From Clostridium estertheticum subsp. estertheticum (GTDB lineage Bacteria > Bacillota > Clostridia > Clostridiales > Clostridiaceae), in contig NZ_CP015756.1 of NCBI RefSeq assembly GCF_001877035.1, positions 1,541,001 to 1,605,000 of the forward strand: a stretch of 64,000 nt of DNA, in the 5' to 3' direction. The stretch's first letter is position 1. Every line of letters starts with the position of its first letter. A program made the translations under genes and the position numbers. The notes under the pieces were generated by a model. That model saw only the letters and a program-made list of their open reading frames with translations, was not told the origin of the DNA and made no database searches. Shown piece after piece: positions 44,536-51,691 of this stretch.

Positions 44536-44706
44536 AATTTAATGAGAATTTAATTAAGTAAATAAGATCAATATCTAACAATTTACTCAAATCACTGACT
44601 TGTAGCTAATTAAATTTAAGTTAGAAATGATTCTAAATCTAATTAAATTTAATTAAATTTAACAATAAAATAAAATTTCTTGAATATACGCTTTTGAAAT
44701 AATTGA
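44536..44706 (+). repeat. Direct repeat B flanking the effector-binding-domain gene
   Basis: Second copy of repeat A, with an extra ATTAAATTTA unit near 44645. Similarity stops at about TTTGAAATA, where copy A runs into the promoter-like segment and copy B runs into the HIT relic. Confidence 0.75.
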
Positions 44707-44732
44707 TCATTCCCCAGTAAATAATGGTCATT
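44703..44732 (+). pseudogene. Relic of a HIT-family gene
   Basis: 30 bp identical to 7213-7242 in the HIT gene except one base. In frame it reads IDHSPVNNGH followed by TAG, against LDHFPVNNGH in the intact gene. Nothing longer is retained. Confidence 0.6.
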
Positions 44733-44767
44733 AGTTTTATATAAAATTGATTACAAAAGAACAAATG

Positions 44768-44800
44768 AAAAAGTTATGAATTTCTCATAGCTTTTTTATT
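44768..44800 (+). terminator. Rho-independent terminator
   Basis: AAAAAGTTATGA pairs with TCATAGCTTTTT (one wobble), 4-5-nt loop, then TTTTTATTTT. Confidence 0.7.
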
Positions 44801-45018
44801 TTCATTAAATCATCACTGCGATGCTGAAATATTAATTACTATTGATATTATATGGTTATTATGATAGAAAAAATATTGTGAAGCCAAGAGAGGAATTGTA
44901 AGGAATAGAAAAGGTGATTTCTATTGCTCATGAAAAAGGATTATCTAAATAAAATAGAGAAATAATTAGCCCGAAACTATGCTATAATTGTTATCAAAAA
45001 GGTTGAAGGATGATTTAT

Positions 45019-45993
45019 ATGCTTAAAATTAAAGGTTTGTATAAAGAGAAAAAGAATAATATTTTGAAAGGCATAGATATTAATATAGATAAAGGAAACT
45101 CTGTAAGTATAGAATGTAGCAATGAGATAAGTGATTTGTTGGTAAATTTGATATTAGGAAAAGAAATACCAGGAAAAGGTGAGATTTTTATAGATGGTAT
45201 TAAAAATTCAGAGTATATTAAAAAAAACATGGCTAGCATAGGAGTTGTGCTCAGAGAAGATGCTCTTTATGAAAATATGACGATAGAGAGTTATATGAAG
45301 TTTTTTGCTGATATTTTTGGAAACAAGGTTAATTATAAAGAAATATTGATGGGTCTGGCACTTTTGGACATTGCCAATACTAAAATTAGTAAGTTAAGTT
45401 ATTCACAAAAAAGACGTGTAAGCTTTGCTAGAGAAAGATTAAAGCAGCCTAAATTGTTAATATTTCAGGAGCCAATTCTTAATATGGACCTGGATGGAGC
45501 CATATCAATAATTGAAAACATAGATGATTTATGTTCTAGTGGAACTGCTGTGTTAATCACTTCCGTGCTTTTTAAAGATACGATAATGATCGGCCAAAAA
45601 GCGTATCGGTTAGATGCAGGTGGATTGGTATCATTAAGTAATAACAGAGAAGAGTATGGCTGCCAGAAAGAGGAAGTGCATAAGGGGGTGGATGGCATCC
45701 CTATAGAAAAATTGGTCAGTACAAACGAAGTATATAAAATTGAGAAGATACCGGTTAAGATTGATGATAAAATTCTGCTGTTTGATCCGATAGAGATTGA
45801 TTATATTGAGAGTGACAAGGGAATTAGCAATATATATATTAGTGGAGAAAAGTTTCCTTGTACTATTTCTCTTACTGATTTGGAAGAAAGATTAAAATAC
45901 TTTGGATTTTTCAGATGTCATAGATCGTATATAGTAAATTTACAAAGAGTACGAGAAATAATTACTTGGACAAGGAATAGTTACAGTCATTAA
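45019..45993 (+). CDS. Degenerate ABC ATPase fused to a LytTR DNA-binding domain
   Basis: About 324 residues. The N-terminal 210 have the ABC ATPase layout, but the catalytic motifs are lost: Walker A is SIECSNEISDLLV with no GxxGxGKT, the signature is LSYSQKRR, and Walker B ends LLIFQEP (Gln for Asp). Residues about 235-320 are a LytTR domain (DPIEIDYIESDKGISNIYI; FRCHRSYIVNLQRVREI). It stops at RNSYSH, a few strands short of the usual LytTR end. Probably a regulator that keeps the ATPase fold for binding rather than hydrolysis. ATG 45019 is preferred to 45010, whose ribosome site touches it. Followed by a permease and hydrolase, its likely targets. Confidence 0.85.
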   Translation: MLKIKGLYKEKKNNILKGIDINIDKGNSVSIECSNEISDLLVNLILGKEIPGKGEIFIDGIKNSEYIKKNMASIGVVLREDALYENMTIESYMKFFADIFGNKVNYKEILMGLALLDIANTKISKLSYSQKRRVSFARERLKQPKLLIFQEPILNMDLDGAISIIENIDDLCSSGTAVLITSVLFKDTIMIGQKAYRLDAGGLVSLSNNREEYGCQKEEVHKGVDGIPIEKLVSTNEVYKIEKIPVKIDDKILLFDPIEIDYIESDKGISNIYISGEKFPCTISLTDLEERLKYFGFFRCHRSYIVNLQRVREIITWTRNSYSH

Positions 45994-46061
45994 TTTGTAA
46001 AAGCGCAGAAAGGAGCAAACACTAGAAAGCATATTTTAAATCTAACAGGGAGAGAATTATA

Positions 46062-46805
46062 ATGGAATTTACAAGAAGAATTAATGTATTGTTTAAAAAG
46101 GAAATAAAGAGTTTAGTAAAAAATTGGAATATTTTATTAATGTGCTTATTGCCGGTTCTATTTAGTTTTATATACACTAATGTATTTCGTGGCGGAGTAA
46201 CAAGTGATGGCATTGGTAAATACGAAATACTATATATGTGCTTAGGTATGAATATTGTACTTATAGCTGGATTTATGATAGCTATGTTGATTGCGGAAGA
46301 AAAAGAAAAAAACACACTTAGAACCCTTATGCTTTCAGGAGTGTCACCTTTAGAATTTTTAATAGGAAAAGTTGTTATAACATTTGTGGTATCAGAAATT
46401 CTAAATATACTTATATTTTATATAGTTGGAATGGATTCTGTGTACTTAGGAGAATTTATATTGTTAACGTCTTTAGTTGCAATTAGCATGATAGAAATTG
46501 GGGCGGTAGTAGGCATTATTGTTACTAACCAAATGTCAGCAGGAACAGTCGGTATGCCTATATTTATGTTTTTTTTAATGGTGCCATTATTTTCGAGCTT
46601 CAGTAAAAAGATAGAACTAATAGCAAGGTTTTTGCCTAATTATAATATGAACCTAATGTTTCAAAAGATGTTTAGTGGGGGAGAGCTTGGAGCGGGAGAA
46701 GCCAAGAATATAGCAGTAATCTTAATCTGGATAATAATTTCTGGAGTTACATTTGTATGTACTTATAATAAAGTTGGATTAGATAAATGGAGGAACATTA
46801 GATGA
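46062..46805 (+). CDS. ABC-2 type permease
   Basis: 247-residue six-helix ABC-2 permease. LKSLVKNWNILLMCLLPVLFSFIYTNVF-type first helix, then EEKEKNTLRTLMLSGVSPLEFLIGK near 84-108, the classic ABC-2 coupling motif. No competent ATPase lies in this cluster: the upstream ATPase-like gene has lost its catalytic residues. It either borrows an ATPase or has a different role. The stop overlaps the hydrolase start by 4 bp. Start has GGGAGAG. Confidence 0.87.
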   Translation: MEFTRRINVLFKKEIKSLVKNWNILLMCLLPVLFSFIYTNVFRGGVTSDGIGKYEILYMCLGMNIVLIAGFMIAMLIAEEKEKNTLRTLMLSGVSPLEFLIGKVVITFVVSEILNILIFYIVGMDSVYLGEFILLTSLVAISMIEIGAVVGIIVTNQMSAGTVGMPIFMFFLMVPLFSSFSKKIELIARFLPNYNMNLMFQKMFSGGELGAGEAKNIAVILIWIIISGVTFVCTYNKVGLDKWRNIR

Positions 46806-47761
46806 GAAAGGCACTAAGAATAACAAGAAAAGTATTACTATGGATTATTGGTATTATTGTTGGATTAGTAATTATATCAGCAGTAACGCATAATGTCTTG
46901 AAATCAATTGAAAAAAACAAATATAAAAGTGGCCAAACAATAAATGTGGACGGTAAAAATATGCAAGCTTATGTGACTGGCTCAGGAAAAAAAACAATAG
47001 TGTTACTAAGCGGTTTAGGAACTGCATCACCAATTACGGATTTTATGCCTTTGGCAGAAAGATTAAGCTCAGATTATAAAGTCGTAATCCTTGAATGTTT
47101 TGGATACGGTTTTAGTGACACTACAAAAGAGGAACGTTCTAATGCAAACATTGTAAAGGAAATAAGGACGGCACTTAAAGAATTGAAAATTAATGGACCA
47201 TATATATTAATGCCACACTCTATATCGGGCATATATTCGATGTACTATGCAATAAATTACCCGAAAGAAGTGGAGGCAATTATTGGAATTGACGAGTCTA
47301 CACCGAATCAAACAAAAATCAATAAAGATGCTAATATGTCGCCTTATTTGACCTTACTTAACACGTTTGGAATTGTAAGGGATACTACATACCTTTTGTC
47401 AAGTGTTGATGATGGTATGAACAAAAACAATTATTATTCTGCGAAGCAAGTTAAAATAAAAAAAATGGCAACAACTTGGAATAGCGCAAATGTCTCTGTG
47501 ATAAATGAATTTAATATGGTAAATACAAATACAAAAGAACTATATGACGTGAGATATCCAAAAAAATTACCTGTTTTATCCTTCTTATCAAAAGAGTCCG
47601 TAGACAGTAATAAAGAGTGGTTGCCACTTCATGAAGACGTAATTTCAAACTCGGATATTCAAAAGAATCAAGTTCTTAGTGGGAAGCATTATTTATATTG
47701 GACAAACGCAGATAAAATCGCCAAAATATCGAAAGAGTTTATTTCTACATACGTAAAATAA
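46802..47761 (+). CDS. Membrane-anchored alpha/beta hydrolase
   Basis: 319 residues. One N-terminal helix (about 10-31), then an alpha/beta-hydrolase domain facing outward: oxyanion-region LLSGLGTASPITDF near 74-87, FGYGFSDTT near 107, nucleophile elbow in PHSISGIYSMYYA near 140 (HSIS in place of GHSxG), and a late His-containing segment (GKHYLYWTN). Overlaps the permease by ATGA, so same operon. Substrate unknown; peptide or lipid detoxification is one option given the ABC permease. Confidence 0.82.
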   Translation: MRKALRITRKVLLWIIGIIVGLVIISAVTHNVLKSIEKNKYKSGQTINVDGKNMQAYVTGSGKKTIVLLSGLGTASPITDFMPLAERLSSDYKVVILECFGYGFSDTTKEERSNANIVKEIRTALKELKINGPYILMPHSISGIYSMYYAINYPKEVEAIIGIDESTPNQTKINKDANMSPYLTLLNTFGIVRDTTYLLSSVDDGMNKNNYYSAKQVKIKKMATTWNSANVSVINEFNMVNTNTKELYDVRYPKKLPVLSFLSKESVDSNKEWLPLHEDVISNSDIQKNQVLSGKHYLYWTNADKIAKISKEFISTYVK

Positions 47762-47903
47762 CGTATTCATCAAATACACTAATATTAGAGCAGGATATGA
47801 TATTAACATGGAATATAATGGTGCAATTAAGTCGAAAATTGTTGTGTGATAGTATTTTAGCGTGCAATAAAGTTTATTTATATAATCGGAGGTTTCAATA
47901 GAC

Positions 47904-48311
47904 ATGGATATAACATACAGCGCTCCATCAGCGATAGAATATATTTCTTTGAGATTAAAAACTGGAATGGGAACGAAAGATTTATCAAAAACAGAGATTG
48001 CATTGAAACATTCATTGTTTATTGTTTCTTTATGGGATAATGATAAGTTAATTGGTTTTGGAAGAATTGTTGGTGATCAAGGGATAACTTATGTTGTTTC
48101 TGATATTATGGTAGATCCTAATTATCAACGCAAAGGTTTAGGGAAAGTGATTATGAGAGAAATAGATTCCTATTTAAACAAAAACACAGATGAAAATGCA
48201 TATGTATGTTTGATTGCCAATAAACCAGCAGATAAGCTATACTATCAATTTGATTTTGAGTATGTAGATCCGAAGTCCTGCGGCATGAAAAGAAAGCAGA
48301 TTAAAGAGTAA
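47904..48311 (+). CDS. GNAT-family N-acetyltransferase
   Basis: 135-residue GNAT. Motif A with the acetyl-CoA loop is visible as VSDIMVDPNYQRKGLGKVIM near residues 69-88 (Q-R-K-G-L-G), and motif B FDFEYVDPKSCGMKRK near the end. Start has CGGAGGTTTC. Independent of the preceding operon (142-bp gap). Target unknown. Confidence 0.88.
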   Translation: MDITYSAPSAIEYISLRLKTGMGTKDLSKTEIALKHSLFIVSLWDNDKLIGFGRIVGDQGITYVVSDIMVDPNYQRKGLGKVIMREIDSYLNKNTDENAYVCLIANKPADKLYYQFDFEYVDPKSCGMKRKQIKE

Positions 48312-48339
48312 GATTAGCATCAACTATTTATCAAAAAAA

Positions 48340-48383
48340 CAAAGTGAAAGTAACACAATACTAATTGAGTTACTTTCACTTTG
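48340..48383. terminator. Bidirectional hairpin terminator, copy 1 of a repeated type
   Basis: Perfect 15-bp arms CAAAGTGAAAGTAAC / GTTACTTTCACTTTG around a 14-nt loop, between convergent GNAT and peptidase genes. Differs from 54352-54395 by about five bases. Confidence 0.8.
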
Positions 48384-48402
48384 TTGCTATACTAACAATA
48401 AT

Positions 48403-49251
48403 TTACAAAGCATCAGTCATTGTATATGCTTCTATATTTTGACTCTTTATTAAATCATAACTAATCCATCCATAACCATTAATTCCCCAATCTGTACCCC
48501 ATGAATTTATTATTTTAACTGCTCTTTTAGTGTCATCATAGCCAATTACACATAATGCATGACCACCTCTACTTGTACCATAAACTTGATCATAAATTGG
48601 ATTGCTAGCATTCAATTTATCAAAATCTGGATATACTGATATACCGATAACTACAGGGTTACCATTTGCAAGTTGTGCCTTTATTGCACTATAATTACCA
48701 TCTGGAAGCTCACTCCAGCTTTCTGCTTTATATTTTGCTGCATTAGCTTTTTGTTTAGCTGTAGGTGTAGTTTTCCATGCATATTCGCTTCCATCATAAG
48801 GCATATCAGCTAATGTAGTGCAGCCTTGTGTCTGTAAAATGTTAAATGCATCGGAAAAATTAGCCCCACCACCATCTGCTGAATTATCTGCATGTATTTG
48901 ACTATATATATATGCTGGACTGAATATATTAGAAATTGTATTTAAAGACCATTTCCACTCTTGACCCTCCTGATAAGTCTTATCTGCATAACCGGTTGCC
49001 CATGAAACGCAGCTTCCTAAACTTCCTTGATTATCTACTTTAGGAAATTGACTTGTTAGGTCAACTTTTGTAGGTAATTGTATTTTACTATCTGAATCCT
49101 CTAACATTTTAATTCCTGGTATTTTTTCATGTAAGTGATTTAACCCTGTTGGATGCAAAATAGCTGCATATGAATTTTGAGTTTGAATTAAAGATCCTAA
49201 AACTACAAGTGAACATGCTAAGATTTTGATACTAATTTTGTTGAATTTCAT
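48403..49251 (-). CDS. Secreted C1-family (papain-like) cysteine peptidase
   Basis: 282 residues with a signal peptide (about 1-29, cleavage near SYAA), so secreted. The papain fold has catalytic C81 in NQGSLGSCVSWATGYAD, H231 in GGHALCVIGYDD and N249 in INSWGTDWG. A short leader between signal and Cys (about 30-70) may act as a propeptide. Monocistronic, terminated by the hairpin at 48340. Role likely nutritional proteolysis or wall/peptide processing. Confidence 0.93.
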   Translation of the reverse strand: MKFNKISIKILACSLVVLGSLIQTQNSYAAILHPTGLNHLHEKIPGIKMLEDSDSKIQLPTKVDLTSQFPKVDNQGSLGSCVSWATGYADKTYQEGQEWKWSLNTISNIFSPAYIYSQIHADNSADGGGANFSDAFNILQTQGCTTLADMPYDGSEYAWKTTPTAKQKANAAKYKAESWSELPDGNYSAIKAQLANGNPVVIGISVYPDFDKLNASNPIYDQVYGTSRGGHALCVIGYDDTKRAVKIINSWGTDWGINGYGWISYDLIKSQNIEAYTMTDAL

Positions 49252-49776
49252 TTTTATACCCCCAATTTGTTTTTTTTTAGGACTTCCATATCAATACTGA
49301 TGATTAACCTCTATACTACTTAGACAATAGTAACTACTTTATACTCCCACCCCCATTCAATATACAAAGTTTATATGCCTATAAAACATTTAAACTTTCA
49401 TGGAATAAAAGTAATTATATACCAAATTTTAACAGTTGTATATATAAATATATAATAAAAATTATACTTACTTATTAATAACACATCATCCTAATATAAT
49501 ACAGTTGCAAAAGGAAATTGAGACTATATTATATAGAAAAATAGCTGCTTAAGACAGAAAATGTACGTTTCACGCAGTTTGGATTGTTTTTTTTGTTAAA
49601 ACTAGTACACTTTCAATAAAGGGGTATGGGTACAGAACTTCTAGATTGGTTAAATTAAGTTTTGAATTTGCTCATGGAGCTGGAGGTAAAAGCTTTAGAA
49701 TTCAATAAAATCGCATTAAACTAGAAATACAATTATAAAGATATTCCCTTAAATAAATACAAGTAGGAGATGAATC
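49252..49776. other. 525-bp intergenic region
   Basis: Upstream region of both the peptidase (minus) and the L7/L12-domain gene (plus). I see no intact gene. A short coding-like stretch SFEFAHGAGGKSFRIQ (about 49655-49708) may be a relic. No strong hairpin or promoter stands out in the AT-rich background. Confidence 0.4.
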
Positions 49777-50058
49777 ATGAATTATACAGTTGGTTTTGGC
49801 CTTATGGCCATAGGATTACTTTTAGGCATAAGTGCTAGTATTAGTCAGATACGAAATGATATTAAACGTATAAATACAAATGTAAATAGAATTGCTAAAC
49901 AAGTTGTAGTGCCTGATACAGTAACGGATGAATTGAAGGGTCTTCTTTTAGAAGGTGAAAGAATTAAAGCAATCAAAAAATATAGAGAGGTTACTGGATT
50001 CGGATTAGTTGAAGCTAAAGAATATGTCGATTCACTAAAGGAAACGGAATTAAAATAG
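49777..50058 (+). CDS. Membrane-anchored protein with L7/L12 C-terminal-like domain
   Basis: 93 residues. N-terminal helix (about 3-22), short linker, then a C-terminal segment (LLLEGERIKAIKKYREVTGFGLVEAKEYVDSLKE) matching the ribosomal L7/L12 CTD helix pattern, in which GLxEAKxxVD is the hallmark. Such proteins are not ribosomal; the domain seems reused as a protein-binding module at the membrane. Start with AGGAGAT. Function unknown. Confidence 0.75.
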   Translation: MNYTVGFGLMAIGLLLGISASISQIRNDIKRINTNVNRIAKQVVVPDTVTDELKGLLLEGERIKAIKKYREVTGFGLVEAKEYVDSLKETELK

Positions 50059-50128
50059 GTACATAAATACTTTTTTTATATTGTGTTGGAATAGTTAAAT
50101 ATTATTAAATAGAAAGGACTGAAATAAT

Positions 50129-50440
50129 ATGAACTTTATTGCAGACTTATTAAGTGTTGTGGTATCCACAGTTTTATCGACTATTATTTTTAGCGTAATA
50201 TTAGATGCTTTAAATAAAAGTGTGTTAAAATTATTTGTGCCTTTACAGAATTCAATAAATAATGTAAAGGAAAAAGGGTTATTAAAAGTTGTTATATTTG
50301 TTATTGGTATTCTTATATGCGTTACAATTAAAGATTTTTTAAAATTAAATTACATAGGCCTTGGAATACTAATGGTTTTTTTTAGCAGTTTGACTGATAT
50401 TATGTTTAGTACAAGAATGAAAAAAAATCATAATTCATAA
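50129..50440 (+). CDS. Small membrane protein, 103 aa
   Basis: Not recognised. Two or three helices (about 8-26, 53-70 and 74-91), short basic tail KKNHNS. AAAGGACTG before ATG. 70 bp after the L7/L12-domain gene and possibly cotranscribed. Confidence 0.6.
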   Translation: MNFIADLLSVVVSTVLSTIIFSVILDALNKSVLKLFVPLQNSINNVKEKGLLKVVIFVIGILICVTIKDFLKLNYIGLGILMVFFSSLTDIMFSTRMKKNHNS

Positions 50441-50567
50441 TGCTATATTTAAAAGATAAATACCATTTAAGTTTTTGGACATATCTTATTATGACAGTAC
50501 GAGCATTGACTATAGTAAAATAAAAATAATATTATTTTTATTTTGTAAAGAAAGTGAGGTAGATAAA

Positions 50568-50990
50568 ATGATACAATCTGTTGTACACATTGCGTTAGTA
50601 GTTAAAGACTATGATGAAGCCATTGAATTTTACACAAAGAAACTTCATTTTACATTAATAGAAGATACATACCAACCAGAACAAGATAAACGTTGGGTGG
50701 TAGTGTCTCCACCAAGTTCATCAGGAACCACAATATTACTTGCAAGAGCTTCCAAACCAGAACAACTATCGTTTATTGGAAATCAGGCAGGAGGACGAGT
50801 TTTCCTATTTCTTGGAACAGATGATCTTTGGAGAGACTATAATGAAATGATAGCAAAAGGTATAGAATTCGTTAGAGAACCTAAAGAACAATCATATGGT
50901 ACAGTTGCAGTATTCAAAGATTTATACGGAAACTTATGGGATTTGGTTCAGTTTAAAGAAAACCATCCAATTGCTAAAAGAGTAAAATAA
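50568..50990 (+). CDS. VOC-family (glyoxalase/bleomycin-resistance fold) protein
   Basis: 140-residue VOC protein: VVHIALVVKDYDEAIEFYTKKLHFTLIED at the N terminus, and C-terminal GTVAVFKDLYGNLWDLVQ with the metal-ligand Glu replaced by Asp/Gln-type residues, so it may be a binding or lyase variant. The frame is open to 50475 but GTGAGGTAG precedes ATG 50568 at good spacing and the VOC fold begins there. Substrate unknown. Confidence 0.87.
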   Translation: MIQSVVHIALVVKDYDEAIEFYTKKLHFTLIEDTYQPEQDKRWVVVSPPSSSGTTILLARASKPEQLSFIGNQAGGRVFLFLGTDDLWRDYNEMIAKGIEFVREPKEQSYGTVAVFKDLYGNLWDLVQFKENHPIAKRVK

Positions 50991-51159
50991 GTACAATTGA
51001 GTAGTAAAGCAAATGAGTGGGATGAGAAACCATTTAAAGAGACTATAACACTATTTATGTACATGGTAGGGTGATACTTACTACGATGGGTTAAGTGCCA
51101 CAATGATGCTGAACTTTAGCTTTATGAAAACTAAAGGCACGTATATAGGGGGCAGTGAT

Positions 51160-51487
51160 TTGATAAGCAGGAGTGTTTTAATTAGAGTATGTATATATAT
51201 TGCAATGACATTTATTATGATTTTTTTTAGAACCAAAGGCTAGTAATGTTTTACTTGGTATTTTATATTTGTTATTTTACAGTGTAGCAACATTGGTGTT
51301 AGTTAGTTGGAGAACATTTAATTGTATATGGGTATGTGATGAATGTAATGAACGATTCAAAATTTCATTGTGGGATAGTATCAAAAGTTTTTCTGTTTTT
51401 AGTCTCAAAAACAAATTATATCATAGAAAAATATATTGCCATAAATGTAATAAAAAAATGTGGTGTAGGTGTATTTTTCAAGAGTAA
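51160..51487 (+). pseudogene. Zinc-ribbon membrane protein interrupted at a T8 run
   Basis: TTG at 51160 after AGGGGG starts a frame giving ISRSVLIRVCIYIAMTFIMI..., which ends at TAG 51241. One extra T in the run 51221-51228 would continue it as LEPKASNVLLGILYLLFYS... into the downstream frame with CDEC and CHKC (a zinc-ribbon pair) ending CIFQE, total about 108 residues with two helices. Either a frameshift mutation, a sequencing error in a homopolymer, or slippage. No family recognised. Confidence 0.6.
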
Positions 51488-51561
51488 ATATTAAAATTAC
51501 AATATTGATTTATGTTGTCGAAAGTAACCTCATAACTAAATAACCCTAGTTCATGTTATAT

Positions 51562-51597
51562 ATTTTTCAAATAATCTTTCACAATTATTTGAAAAAT
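51562..51597. repeat. 14-bp perfect inverted repeat upstream of xylanase
   Basis: ATTTTTCAAATAAT / ATTATTTGAAAAAT with an 8-nt loop. Terminator of the preceding gene or a control site for the xylanase; a Spo0A-box-like TGTCGAA lies at 51516-51522. Confidence 0.5.
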
Positions 51598-51691
51598 CTA
51601 AAATACCTCTTGAATTTCATAATATTTACAGTTATCATTATTAATGGGTATAATTGTAAATATTAAAAATTCAAATTAAAGAGGGGAAGAA

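Larger units (their letters stand above)
44490..45018. other. Intergenic region with repeat B, HIT relic and hairpin
   Basis: No intact gene. Holds direct repeat B (44536-44706), a 30-bp HIT-gene relic (44703-44732), a hairpin terminator (44768-44800), and near 44895-44945 a short coding-like stretch GIEKVISIAHEKGLSK ending in a stop. It looks like a graveyard of gene fragments. Confidence 0.6.
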
